A stretch of 64,000 bases of DNA from Dulcicalothrix desertica PCC 7102 (lineage in GTDB: Bacteria > Cyanobacteriota > Cyanobacteriia > Cyanobacteriales > Nostocaceae). This document shows positions 45,193-54,628 of the stretch, in pieces. The notes beneath the pieces were generated by a model. It ran no database searches, was not told the origin of the DNA, and saw only the letters and a program-made list of their open reading frames with translations. Location: contig NZ_RSCL01000013.1 in NCBI RefSeq assembly GCF_003991905.1, forward strand, positions 40,360 to 104,359, given 5' to 3'. Position 1 is the first letter of the stretch. Every line of letters begins with the position of its first letter. A program made the position numbers and the translations under genes.

Positions 45193-45642
45193 CTAAATTA
45201 AACGCCACTCACGAGCATCTATAAACTGGGACAAATGACCAACATTTGTAGTTGCAATTATTACTTCGTGCCCCAAGTCTTCTACTAATATTGCTTGTGC
45301 AGCTAAAATTACATCACCGTCAAGTTCTTTAGGGTCTGCTGTTGGCTTTCCTGAACGCCGGGACTCAGCCCACAATTGTGCCGCTTTAAGCATTGTTTCT
45401 GTAGTAATAGGAAGGTATGGAATCAGTGTTTTCAGTAAGTCAAGCTGTCTTATACCAGCCAATTTACCAGCACGAAGTAATTCACGTCGCACCTCGTAGT
45501 CGGTAATTTCAGGCAAAATTACTTGATAGTTTTTTGAAACCAAACTACTAAACCACAGTCTGCATTCTTCGCATAGCGGTGTTGCTTTAGGATTAGTTAA
45601 CATCCCCAAGGGGCCAGAATCGAGCAAAACAAAAGTACTCAT
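45193..45642 (-). CDS. PIN-domain toxin (VapC-like ribonuclease)
   Basis: Begins STFVLLDSGPLGMLTNP, the first acidic residue of a PIN active site. It continues with PEITDYEVRRELLRAG (second acidic) and ELDGDVILAAQA (third), and ends with IIATTNVGHLSQF. Length 149 is normal. PIN toxins cleave RNA. The ATG at 45,642 is preferred to an upstream in-frame TTG. It lies 12 bases after the putative antitoxin. Confidence 0.82.
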   Translation of the reverse strand: MSTFVLLDSGPLGMLTNPKATPLCEECRLWFSSLVSKNYQVILPEITDYEVRRELLRAGKLAGIRQLDLLKTLIPYLPITTETMLKAAQLWAESRRSGKPTADPKELDGDVILAAQAILVEDLGHEVIIATTNVGHLSQFIDAREWRLI

Positions 45643-45654
45643 ACAAAGGCTCAA

Positions 45655-46017
45655 TTAGGCAGAAATGCTACTGTCATTCACACCTAAAGCTTGGCTAAGA
45701 ATTGCCCAAGTTTCTTTTTGCTCTTGTTCATCTCCTTTTTCTGCCCAAGTTTCCAAAAGTTGGAGGAGCGCTTGCTGTCGTGCAGCTTTGACTATTGGGT
45801 CTTGATTTGTTAATTCATCTATTACTTTTGAAGCAGCATCGACTGGTGGTGTTTTAATTTTTACACTTTCACCGTACAAACGAATGATTTGTAGTAAATT
45901 TGACCAGTGTTCTTGAGGAATTTTCTCTATTTCTAGCACTATCGACGCTAGCGAATCTTGAGACGGCTCAATCGAGTTATTTTGTAAGGATTCTTTCTCT
46001 TTAATTTGTTCAAGCAT
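45655..46017 (-). CDS. Putative antitoxin partner of the PIN toxin
   Basis: The 120-residue acidic helical protein (LASIVLEIEKIPQEHWSNLL, LLQLLETWAEKGDEQEQKET) sits directly upstream of the PIN gene in the same operon, the usual antitoxin position. No classic AbrB or RHH DNA-binding motif is seen, so assignment rests on context, size and operon structure. Confidence 0.6.
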   Translation of the reverse strand: MLEQIKEKESLQNNSIEPSQDSLASIVLEIEKIPQEHWSNLLQIIRLYGESVKIKTPPVDAASKVIDELTNQDPIVKAARQQALLQLLETWAEKGDEQEQKETWAILSQALGVNDSSISA

Positions 46018-46277
46018 ATTTATTATTTAAGTTTTATTTTATCCTACTTTAACAGATACTGTTTGAGAGGCCAAAGATTTCTAGGGAGCGGCTTATAAGT
46101 TTATCGTTTCTCATCCACTAGTCTGAATTTCCTCTGTCCAATCTGCCTCAAATAATCAGTAAGTACCAACCACATCACAAAATCCTGCAGTGGCGCCGGA
46201 TTAACATTGAGTTTTAAGATTATTTTTATGGCGGTTTTGATCAAGTTTTTGAAAAATAGAACTAATTATGTATTTAT

Positions 46278-46676
46278 TCATGATACATTTTTCAAAATCA
46301 AAGCATTAATTTGTTCATTGTCAACTTTGATGCCGTGGCGTTGTAAATAAGGACGTAAATTAATTTGAATAAATAAATCCTTTAATTCCTCAGCTATTTC
46401 AGTCGGTGGATTACCAGATAAAGCTGTAGCTATCAAACGTTCTGCCGCTTCCAATTCTCCACAGTTAACAGCAAGATTTGCAGCACTACGATGTAAAACT
46501 GAGCGTGTTGGTTCCGCGTCTAATTGATTAGCAATTAACGTTGCTGCTGCTTGCTCGTTCTCAAATGCTTGCCGAGTTAGTTGCGATGCTTGTTCCAAAT
46601 CACCTCTAAGTTTAGCAACAAAAGCCGCCTCAGCTAAATCCATTGCTATTGTATGTTTTTCTTGAATACTGCTCAT
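46278..46676 (-). CDS. Hypothetical alpha-helical (TPR-like) protein
   Basis: 132 residues with two helical-hairpin-like segments (AMDLAEAAFVAKLRGDLEQA, NLAVNCGELEAAERLIATAL) suggestive of TPR-type repeats. Its ATG overlaps the stop of the preceding gene by four bases, so the pair is translationally coupled. Function not recognised; possibly a two-gene antitoxin/toxin-like or adaptor pair (inference). Confidence 0.6.
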   Translation of the reverse strand: MSSIQEKHTIAMDLAEAAFVAKLRGDLEQASQLTRQAFENEQAAATLIANQLDAEPTRSVLHRSAANLAVNCGELEAAERLIATALSGNPPTEIAEELKDLFIQINLRPYLQRHGIKVDNEQINALILKNVS

Positions 46677-47215
46677 TTTTCTGCAACAAAAGATAAAGGT
46701 GTGCTAAATTCAACTACAATGATATAAGCAGGATATTTTCCATCTGAAGGTTTTGTTTGTTCTTTCTTCTGTTTTACTCTAGCTTTAACACGGGTACTAT
46801 CTCCTTTACGTATACCTGATACTTCTAACCTAACCTTGTTTTGAAAAGGAGTTTCTCCTTCTGCATCAATTGTACCCAACCAATAATCAAACCCTGTACC
46901 TTTACTCGAACGTTCGATAACGGTTAAATTAGTAAGTTGCCTAATAATTAAAAAGGCAATACCATAAGCCGCTTGTTCAGTTGTAAACTCCTCATCATTC
47001 CAGCAACGTAACATTTGTGATGTAACAGTCTGCCATCGCAACTTGAATTTAGCACTAAATTCCCCGCTGACTATAATCTCAACACCTTGACAATGACCCT
47101 GTTCATCTAAGCATACAGCACAAGCTTCAGCTAGCACGGCACCAAGTGCAGGAGTAATAGCAGGTAATCCTTGTGATAAATCAGTTAGTACAAGTTCTAT
47201 AGGTTCGCCAAACAT
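46673..47215 (-). CDS. Hypothetical protein coupled to the TPR-like gene
   Basis: 180 residues: PIELVLTDLSQGLPAITPAL, then IEDEEFTTEQAAYGIAFLII-like helices and a beta-rich C-terminus ending in YIIVVEFSTPLSFVAEK, with a Lys-rich loop (RVKARVKQKKEQTKP). No signal peptide or catalytic motif recognised. First gene of a two-gene operon. Confidence 0.55.
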   Translation of the reverse strand: MFGEPIELVLTDLSQGLPAITPALGAVLAEACAVCLDEQGHCQGVEIIVSGEFSAKFKLRWQTVTSQMLRCWNDEEFTTEQAAYGIAFLIIRQLTNLTVIERSSKGTGFDYWLGTIDAEGETPFQNKVRLEVSGIRKGDSTRVKARVKQKKEQTKPSDGKYPAYIIVVEFSTPLSFVAEK

Positions 47216-47480
47216 TAATAAATTTAATTACTTGTATTAGTTGTATTGTACTATGAATGTTTGATTATAAAAATATCACTGTATCCACAGCGCGCGGGCA
47301 TCGCTTTCTTTTACCTTTATTAACCCTGCAAAAGTTATAGTATTTATACTTATTTGTTCGTATCATTTGGGAATAGGCGCCTCGCTGTAAGTGGAATATG
47401 GAAGACTAAAGGTAATCCCATTATGAGCTAAACTTATAGCATCGAATCGCGCAGCCCACAAGTAAATATATTAATTATCC

Positions 47481-49031
47481 ATGTCTCGTTGGTTTAATAC
47501 CGCAGGTCCCTGCCAAGCTGATACTAACTACATGTTGTCGCCAACTAGTCGATTGCCAGACTTAAAGCGGTTGATTGAACAACGTAGCTATTTCGTGATT
47601 CATGCACCTCGCCAAACTGGTAAAACTACTGCAATGCTAGCGTTAGCCAAGGAACTAACGAGTAGTGGAAGCTACACAGCAATCATGGTATCTGCAGAAG
47701 TGGGGGCGCCCTATAGTCATGACCCAGGCGCAGCAGAACTAGCTATTTTAGATTCTTGGCGAGCGCGTGCCAAGTTTCATTTACCCGCTGATTTACAACC
47801 CCCCACATGGGATGAAGTTCCGCCAGGACGAAGAATTCAAGCCGCTTTACAAGGTTGGGCACAAGCTTCTCCAAAACCTTTAGTGTTATTTATAGACGAA
47901 ATAGACTCGCTACACGATGAAGCGTTAATCTCTATGTTGCGGCAGTTACGAGACGGTTATTCTGACCGTCCGACAAATTTTCCGCTGTCCGTAGGATTAA
48001 TTGGTTTACGAGATGTACGCGATTACAAAGTCGCATCGGGTGGAAGTGAGCGATTAAATACATCAAGCCCATTTAATATTAAAGTTAGCTCAATAATACT
48101 GAGAGATTTCAACGCTTCCGAGGTGGAAGAACTATACCAGCAACATACTGACGATACAGGACAAATTTTCACTCCCATTGCTATCGAGACAGCTTTTAAT
48201 TTAACTCAGGGGCAACCTTGGTTAGTAAACGCGCTTGCCAAAGAAGTTGTAGAAAAGATGGTAAAAGATACTTCGGTTGCAATTACACATGAACATATTT
48301 TAAAAGCCAAGGAAATACTAATTGCACGTCAAGATACTCATCTCGACTCGCTTGCAGAAAGACTTCGAGAACCAAGAATAAGAGCAATCATCGAACCAAT
48401 GTTAGCAGGATTGGAACTAGGGAATGTGCCTTCGGATGATATCCAATTTGTTCTCGACCTAGGTTTATGTAAAATGGATCCGCAAGGCGGCTTAACAATT
48501 GCGAATCCTATTTACCGCGAGGTCTTACCTAGAGTATTAACAGTGACACCGATGGCTTCGTTGCCTAAAATCGCACCTACTTGGTTAACTCAAGAAGGCG
48601 AATTAAATATCGATGCCCTACTCGAAGCATTTTTAAAATTCTGGCGCCAGCATGGCGAACCATTACTAGGTAGTGCTGTATACCATGAAATCGCACCGCA
48701 TCTAGTACTAATGGCATTTTTACATCGCGTCGTCAACGGGGGTGGAACTCTCGAACGGGAATACGCCATTGGAAGCGACCGCATGGACTTATGTTTAAAA
48801 TACGGAAGCGTGACATTAGGAATTGAATTAAAAGTTTGGCGCAATAAAAAAGGCGACCCCCAACAAGAAGGTCTTGAACAATTAGACTCATATTTAGCAC
48901 GCTTAGGCTTAGACTCTGGTTGGTTATTTATTTTCGACCGACGTACAAAGGCGCCATCTTTAGAAGAACGCCTATCAACTCAAATTACAACCACAAAAAA
49001 CAAACGTTCCGTCACAGTTATACGCGCGTAG
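47481..49031 (+). CDS. AAA ATPase with a C-terminal PD-(D/E)XK nuclease-like domain
   Basis: The 516-residue protein has an AAA-like domain (about 1-300): Walker A APRQTGKTT near residue 45 and Walker B LVLFIDEID near 138. It has no transmembrane segment. The C-terminal 100 residues read GSDRMDLCLKYGSVTLGIEL and KVWRNKKGDPQQ, matching the D-x(n)-E-x-K core of PD-(D/E)XK nucleases, with Q in the next helix. Similar ATPase-nuclease proteins are scattered in accessory regions of cyanobacteria; role unknown, defence plausible. Confidence 0.78.
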   Translation: MSRWFNTAGPCQADTNYMLSPTSRLPDLKRLIEQRSYFVIHAPRQTGKTTAMLALAKELTSSGSYTAIMVSAEVGAPYSHDPGAAELAILDSWRARAKFHLPADLQPPTWDEVPPGRRIQAALQGWAQASPKPLVLFIDEIDSLHDEALISMLRQLRDGYSDRPTNFPLSVGLIGLRDVRDYKVASGGSERLNTSSPFNIKVSSIILRDFNASEVEELYQQHTDDTGQIFTPIAIETAFNLTQGQPWLVNALAKEVVEKMVKDTSVAITHEHILKAKEILIARQDTHLDSLAERLREPRIRAIIEPMLAGLELGNVPSDDIQFVLDLGLCKMDPQGGLTIANPIYREVLPRVLTVTPMASLPKIAPTWLTQEGELNIDALLEAFLKFWRQHGEPLLGSAVYHEIAPHLVLMAFLHRVVNGGGTLEREYAIGSDRMDLCLKYGSVTLGIELKVWRNKKGDPQQEGLEQLDSYLARLGLDSGWLFIFDRRTKAPSLEERLSTQITTTKNKRSVTVIRA

Positions 49032-49206
49032 TAAGGGCGGTTCGCAATAGCCGCTCCATAAGATTATCCTTACAAGATAGTGTTTATGTACGGTTAACAC
49101 TACAAAAATAGAACGGTGTGTTTTTACGAATTTATTGATGGTTATCTACACCGGATTTTCTGCGATATATCTGTCAATATAAATTTGTGAGGCAAAGGAA
49201 GTATAA

Positions 49207-49527
49207 ATGAGAAAGCAATTTATTACACAGGTATTGCAAAACGGAATTCGTAAAGCTTTACGTAATCCTAAGTATCGTTGGGCAGCAGTTGTTGCAGCGT
49301 TGTTTTATTTTATTAGTCCTATAGATATAGTACCAGATGCTATACCACTTTTAGGACTTATTGATGATGGTGTAATTGCTACCTTTTTAGTTGCTGAAGT
49401 ATCCCAAATTGTTATGGAGAAACTTCAAAACCGCAAAAAGCATGATACTTATGCTCAAGTCGATACGGACAAAGTATATAATGTAGTAAATAATGTAATT
49501 GATGTTGAAGCTGTGACTGTAAATTAA
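49207..49527 (+). CDS. DUF1232 (YkvA-like) protein
   Basis: The DUF1232 core is clear: YFISPIDIVPDAIPLLGLID, then DGVIATFLVAE. 106 residues with a hydrophobic central segment (possible membrane association). AAAGGAAG precedes the ATG. Function unknown. It lies 91 bases before the next gene and may be cotranscribed with it. Confidence 0.85.
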   Translation: MRKQFITQVLQNGIRKALRNPKYRWAAVVAALFYFISPIDIVPDAIPLLGLIDDGVIATFLVAEVSQIVMEKLQNRKKHDTYAQVDTDKVYNVVNNVIDVEAVTVN

Positions 49528-49617
49528 ACACAATTACGATTTACTTGTATTTTATTATCTGCGTATATTTTAAACACACGTCATTATTTTAATTAAGAAC
49601 ATTGGGAGGAATATCAT

Positions 49618-50346
49618 ATGTCTACAATTAAAGAACGTATTGCTCAAGATTTAGCACAAGTCAAAGAAACAGGCGGCGCCAGAACTAAAAGAATTCGTGA
49701 AATAGTTCAAGTTGCAGTCAATGAAGCTGTAAATGAGCTTAAAGGTGGTTCTGGCGAAATTCGCAATATCGCTAAAGATGCCGTTACAGCAGTTATAGAA
49801 AATTTCAAGACTAAGGGTCAACAAGCTAAAGATGAAACAATGGCAGCAATGGAAGGCGCCATCGCAGGTGTAAAAGATAGCAATACTCAACAGCAAACAG
49901 TTACCAACCAAGCTATTGGTGAACAACAAATTCTAGATGCTGTTGATGGCGCCCTTGTTGCAGTCGAAACCCAAAAGCAAAAAGCACCTCGCAGTCGTAT
50001 AATATCTTTACTCTTAACAGTTTTCAACGCTCTAAGAGGCAAATTATCTGTAAGTCTTCAAAAAGATTACGTTTCCCTCAAAGAACTATTAGCTAACTGG
50101 GATGATAAATTAACAGCGCAATATGGCGACCGTTACACCCAAGTTAAGCAACGTTGGGAAACAGCACAAACTTCATACAACGCAACAAAAACAAAAATAG
50201 CCAACGGTGAACCTTCTCCTGTAGACGAATATCAAACAGAAGCAGATAAAAAAGCGGCTAAAGCTGGAGCAACAGTAGCTCAAACCGAACAAGTACTTAG
50301 AAAGCAACTCAAAACTATTCTAGAATCTACCGCCGCAAAACTGTAA
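49618..50346 (+). CDS. Hypothetical coiled-coil/helical protein
   Basis: The 242 residues are almost entirely helical and Ala/Lys/Glu-rich (IREIVQVAVNEAVNELKGGS, WETAQTSYNATKTKIANGE). GGGAGG upstream of the ATG is a strong ribosome binding site. It is similar in style to widespread cyanobacterial coiled-coil proteins found next to DUF1232 genes. No signal peptide or catalytic motif. Confidence 0.7.
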   Translation: MSTIKERIAQDLAQVKETGGARTKRIREIVQVAVNEAVNELKGGSGEIRNIAKDAVTAVIENFKTKGQQAKDETMAAMEGAIAGVKDSNTQQQTVTNQAIGEQQILDAVDGALVAVETQKQKAPRSRIISLLLTVFNALRGKLSVSLQKDYVSLKELLANWDDKLTAQYGDRYTQVKQRWETAQTSYNATKTKIANGEPSPVDEYQTEADKKAAKAGATVAQTEQVLRKQLKTILESTAAKL

Positions 50347-50510
50347 ACTGATAGAACAAAATAGTCGTTAACAATTATTAAATAACCTAAATGTAGAGAC
50401 GTGACATGTCACGTCTCTGCGGGTGTACCTAAAGACAAGATTGTTTTAGCGTTTCATCATCCTAATGTTAGGCAATATACTGGTTATGCTGTTGCTTAAA
50501 TAATATTACT

Positions 50511-50585
50511 CTTGTGGAATGGGCATCCTTGCCCGTTCTACAAGATTTATAATTTTATGACAGGCAGGGATGCCTGTTCCACAAG
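50511..50585. repeat. Full REP-like inverted unit
   Basis: CTTGTGGAATGGGCATCCTT and, inverted, AGGGATGCCTGTTCCACAAG enclose a 20-25-base loop. Lies between the coiled-coil gene and the HEAT-NACHT gene and may terminate both. Confidence 0.8.
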
Positions 50586-50607
50586 AGATATATATAATCT
50601 CTAAAAA

Positions 50608-53034
50608 TCACGGCGCCACTGATTGTATAGCACTTGTAACACCTGTCAGCTTACTTAATCTAACTGGTACAAAATCTGAAGGTTTGGCGCCTATAATTTG
50701 TGACAGGTAGCAATCATAAACTGCCAGTAAAAACCCTTTAATTATATCCTGCCCATTGGCTTTCACTAAATCATCAGCTTTTTTAAAAAATCCTGAACGC
50801 CATTTACCATCGTTGTTTGCATATATCTCCACAACATACAAACCAGCTAAGTACTCAGCTAATGGGTCGAGACAAAACCTGATTTTATCTTTTGCGGAAC
50901 CAACGGTTTGAATTAAATGTAAACGATTTTCTAAGTAGTCGAGGCGCCTGTCTACATCTAAAGGGTTTATAGTTAATAAAGCAGCTATAGCATCAGTACG
51001 CAAAGCTGTACCTGGTTGGAAATTACGCTGTAAACATTCCCAAGCTATTGCTTTTGTATCTTGATGTATAATTCTATCGTCCAATTTATCACCAGCAACA
51101 TCGCGGTTTAGTTCGTTGAGATACCCCAGCATTAAATTTGGTATCGTTTGCGGAATATCATATACAACTTGTTTTTCAACATTAGCTATTAACTGCTCGG
51201 CATATAATTTTGCTAATAGTACCGTAATATTACCGTGACTGACCATTAACGACAAACGATTACAAGCGTCAAAAAATTCCTGGTCTGTAAATTTATCACG
51301 CTTTCCACGCTGCATTAAATAAGCTTCCATAAATGAGGAAAGCTTGTTTGCTTCAATTCGCAATGGCTTAATTGTAGTTTTATTTACCCTTCCTAGCTTC
51401 TCTTCTAACCGTGATGTAATAACCAGCGCATTAACTGGAAAGTCTGGAGAGTCTGGTTGTAAAGCTTCGCGAGTAGTTGTATTTAATTCAGAGAAACGGT
51501 CTACTATTACTAATATACGTTGTTTTCGTAACAGCTTAACTAGTAATTCCTCGCATATTGGCTCTGGTTCATCTATTGATGCTTGTAACTGTCCACGAAT
51601 AGCTTCTTTCAATGATGACTTTCCATCTACCGCACGAAAGTCTTCTTCTAACAGCACAGGTAACATTAAATGCTGACACAAGCGCTTATCAGCAGTATCA
51701 CTCATTCCCCAGTTGGCAACTTGACAAGCCAAACTAGTTTTACCAATTCCACCTTCACCTGATATTATCAAGCAACTACGCTGTTTAGAAAAAGTCGCAC
51801 GTAAATTATCCGGCGCCAGTTGTGCTACCGTATTACCATCAAGCACAACTGGAATGGGAATATAAGTATTGCGATTACTAACAGTATCTTTTTTTGGAAA
51901 CTGCTCGCGCGCTGACTCAATATATTTACTTACCCATGCATCAAGTACTTTAGGATGGTAATGAAACCATCCAACGAATAACACATACCTTAAAGGTACA
52001 TTAATACTAACAAGGGGTAATGAAAAATCAGTATATGGCTTAAGAGCATTATTAATCTTTAACAGCCATATTGGTTTAACTCGCAACATCATAAACCATA
52101 GAGTAGGCAACAAAGTCACATATGCAGCAACACCCAAAAGTAACTTATGCTTGAGAAGCCATTCGACTACTCTATCAAATAACCGCGTTTCTTTCTCAGA
52201 TTTCAAAGCTTCCAACGGGCGCCGTATTCTTGCAGCGTCAATTTCAGTAAAATTCTGTTGATGTTCTTCTACAATTTTTGTAACTTGCTCAAAGTCAGTA
52301 ATTACCTTTGTTAACTTAGCACTTGGTAATTTATCGGCAACATCCTGATAGGCACCAATAATACCACCTAACCCTTTTGCCGTCCCATACCTCACATAAT
52401 ATTCGGTATCATTCAACAGAGGAATCATATCTTTAACAGCAGAAGTTGCCTCAGTTCCCATTGCACCCAAAGCCAAAGCGGCATTTTTCCGAACGCGCGG
52501 GTTATCATCTTTGAGTGCATTTATTAAAGATGGAACAGCTACTTTTGCTTCCATACCTATTCTTCTTAATGCCGAAGCTGCATAAATCCGAACGTACAGT
52601 TCTTTATCTTGTAATGCTGCCATTAAAGCTGGAACCGCTGGTTTTGCTTGTATACCAATGGCGCCTAATGCTAATACAGCATACATACGTACTTGAGTAT
52701 CTTCGTCTTGTAAAGCTTTTGTTAGTGCTGGAACTCCAGATGCAGCTTCGGTGCCCATATCTCCTAATACCCAAGCTGCGCGCCAACGTATATTACAATC
52801 TGGATTATTTAAAGTTTCTACAAGTGTGGGAACTGCACCGGAACCAATACTTACAAGTGCATCGTGCGCTTCTAGTCGAACACGCGCGTTGTTATCGATT
52901 AATTTTTCAACTAGAGGAGCAATTTTTTCATCTACAGTAACTTGTGCCCAGCTATTACCAGTCCACAGTAGGAACATCATCAGGCACAAAATAGCTAGTT
53001 TCAGCATTTTGGTTATTGAAGCGGTGATGTTCAC
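50608..53034 (-). CDS. Membrane HEAT-repeat/NACHT (STAND) NTPase
   Basis: The 808-residue protein begins with a signal peptide or anchor (about 1-30). Residues about 35-225 form six HEAT/PBS-lyase-like repeats (VPALTKALQDEDTQVRMYAV). A membrane segment follows at about 297-313 (LLLGVAAYVTLLPTLWF). The C-terminal half holds a P-loop NTPase with ISGEGGIGKTSLA (Walker A) and ILVIVDRFSEL (Walker B), NACHT-like. The topology predicts an extracytoplasmic HEAT sensor coupled to a cytoplasmic NTPase switch. No obvious nuclease or protease effector domain is fused; one could be encoded separately. Confidence 0.78.
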   Translation of the reverse strand: MNITASITKMLKLAILCLMMFLLWTGNSWAQVTVDEKIAPLVEKLIDNNARVRLEAHDALVSIGSGAVPTLVETLNNPDCNIRWRAAWVLGDMGTEAASGVPALTKALQDEDTQVRMYAVLALGAIGIQAKPAVPALMAALQDKELYVRIYAASALRRIGMEAKVAVPSLINALKDDNPRVRKNAALALGAMGTEATSAVKDMIPLLNDTEYYVRYGTAKGLGGIIGAYQDVADKLPSAKLTKVITDFEQVTKIVEEHQQNFTEIDAARIRRPLEALKSEKETRLFDRVVEWLLKHKLLLGVAAYVTLLPTLWFMMLRVKPIWLLKINNALKPYTDFSLPLVSINVPLRYVLFVGWFHYHPKVLDAWVSKYIESAREQFPKKDTVSNRNTYIPIPVVLDGNTVAQLAPDNLRATFSKQRSCLIISGEGGIGKTSLACQVANWGMSDTADKRLCQHLMLPVLLEEDFRAVDGKSSLKEAIRGQLQASIDEPEPICEELLVKLLRKQRILVIVDRFSELNTTTREALQPDSPDFPVNALVITSRLEEKLGRVNKTTIKPLRIEANKLSSFMEAYLMQRGKRDKFTDQEFFDACNRLSLMVSHGNITVLLAKLYAEQLIANVEKQVVYDIPQTIPNLMLGYLNELNRDVAGDKLDDRIIHQDTKAIAWECLQRNFQPGTALRTDAIAALLTINPLDVDRRLDYLENRLHLIQTVGSAKDKIRFCLDPLAEYLAGLYVVEIYANNDGKWRSGFFKKADDLVKANGQDIIKGFLLAVYDCYLSQIIGAKPSDFVPVRLSKLTGVTSAIQSVAP

Positions 53035-53093
53035 TGCTATTAGCTCCGTTGCTTTACTGTATCTATTTTACTCTAAGCGCCAAGTGGGTAGCT

Positions 53094-53122
53094 TGCAACG
53101 GATGAGAACGGATGTAACGGAT
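53094..53122. repeat. Dispersed GGATGTAACGGAT repeat
   Basis: TGCAACGGATGAGAACGGAT continuing GTAACGGAT; the fourth copy of the repeat at 5427-5815. Confidence 0.65.
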
Positions 53123-53164
53123 GATGATTTTATATTTACAGGCGCCGTAAACTAGTTGCTACAT

Positions 53165-54268
53165 TTATTCATCATCTTCAATTGTTGCAGCAAGCGTATC
53201 TAACTCAGCTTCTAACTGTTCAATAGTTGGTAAACTTCCTTCTAATGTTTTTGGCAAAGCATCCCTTAGTTGATAAGTTGAAACACCAATTGGCATATTC
53301 GTACTACGCAATGAATACTCGACTATTGTTTTATCTTTTGACTTACATAAGATAATGCCAATACTTGGTTGGTCATCAGGGTGGCGTAATAAATCATCTA
53401 CAGCCGAAATATAAAAACTTATTTTTCCAGAAAATTCTGGCTTAAATTCCGTCATTTTTAGGTCAATAACTATATAACAACGTAATTTAACATGGTAAAA
53501 AAGTAAGTCAAGATAAAAATCGTCATTGCCCACTCTTAAATGGTATTGGCTACCAATAAAAGCAAAACCAACTCCTAATTCCAGGAGGAACTCTCGTATA
53601 TGGTCTAGTAAGCCTTTTTCCAAATCTTTCTCTTGAGCATCTTTTGCTAAAGTTAAAAAATCAAAGTTATAAGGGTCTTTTAAAACTTCTTTCGCCAAAT
53701 CAGATTGAGGAGAAGGTAAAGTTAAATTAAAATTTGTTGTCTTTTCGGCTTCAAATTGTCTTTCATAAAGTTTTGTATCTATATGATGCCATAAGACCGA
53801 ACGACTCCAACCATACTCAAGAGTTTTATGAATATACCAAAACCTTGCTTGTAAGTCTTTGACTTTTTCTAATAACAGCAGATTATGACCCCAAGGAATT
53901 TCTGCCACAAGCTGTGGCAGAATTTGAGCATCCACACCTGTGGCAATATCTAAAGTGCTTTGAATATCCTGAGTGTAAGCCAAGTAAAAGGCTCGTATGC
54001 GCCAAATATTTCGTGCAGAAAAGCCTTTAACTCCTGGAAAAGATTTTTGTAAATCCGAAGCTAATCGTTCAATTACGGCAGTTCCCCACCCTTCTGACTC
54101 TTGACGTGAGATAATCTCATGTCCAATATCCCAATAAAGGGATATTAATTCTCTGTTGACTGCTATGGCCGCTTGAATTTGGGCAGACTGGATACGCATT
54201 TTAATCGATTTAAGTACATCGGCGTAATTGGCTGGTAATTGCAGATTACTTTTCTTTCTAGGAGACAT
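53165..54268 (-). CDS. YhcG-type PD-(D/E)XK nuclease (DUF1016)
   Basis: The N-terminal DUF1016_N domain (about 10-160) reads YADVLKSIKMRIQSAQIQAA, LYWDIGHEIISRQ and FSARNIWRIRAFY; IPWGHNLLLLEKVKD is a family hallmark. The C-terminal nuclease core has FYLDLLFYHVKLRCYIVIDL followed by K. 367 residues, full length. Members are often linked to mobile elements and restriction systems. It faces the truncated TnpB-like gene and follows the HEAT-NACHT gene on the same strand. Confidence 0.85.
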   Translation of the reverse strand: MSPRKKSNLQLPANYADVLKSIKMRIQSAQIQAAIAVNRELISLYWDIGHEIISRQESEGWGTAVIERLASDLQKSFPGVKGFSARNIWRIRAFYLAYTQDIQSTLDIATGVDAQILPQLVAEIPWGHNLLLLEKVKDLQARFWYIHKTLEYGWSRSVLWHHIDTKLYERQFEAEKTTNFNLTLPSPQSDLAKEVLKDPYNFDFLTLAKDAQEKDLEKGLLDHIREFLLELGVGFAFIGSQYHLRVGNDDFYLDLLFYHVKLRCYIVIDLKMTEFKPEFSGKISFYISAVDDLLRHPDDQPSIGIILCKSKDKTIVEYSLRSTNMPIGVSTYQLRDALPKTLEGSLPTIEQLEAELDTLAATIEDDE

Positions 54269-54628
54269 ATTCCGAACTCTACAATTGTACTATAATTTTT
54301 CCTTAGTTGTAGTTTCTCTGTCTTCAGTAATTACTCAATAAATTAAGTTTTTTTTTAACTATTAATTACTGCTTTTGTACTGAAATATCTTGACCTTGCT
54401 CAATTTAAGTTAATGTAGCTTTCCTCAAATCCGGGTTTGGCGCCTAGTAACTGCCCGTTCGCTCATTTTTGACCTCATGATTTAATAAAGGCTTACTGGG
54501 CTTATAATCTAGACTATGCAATCGATTCAGGCATTTTCGTTTAGGATAGGGCTTTTAGCTATTTTATGATTTATGCTACCCCTATGCCCCAAATAACCGC
54601 TTAAGAGAGGCTTTTGTTATGGTGATAA

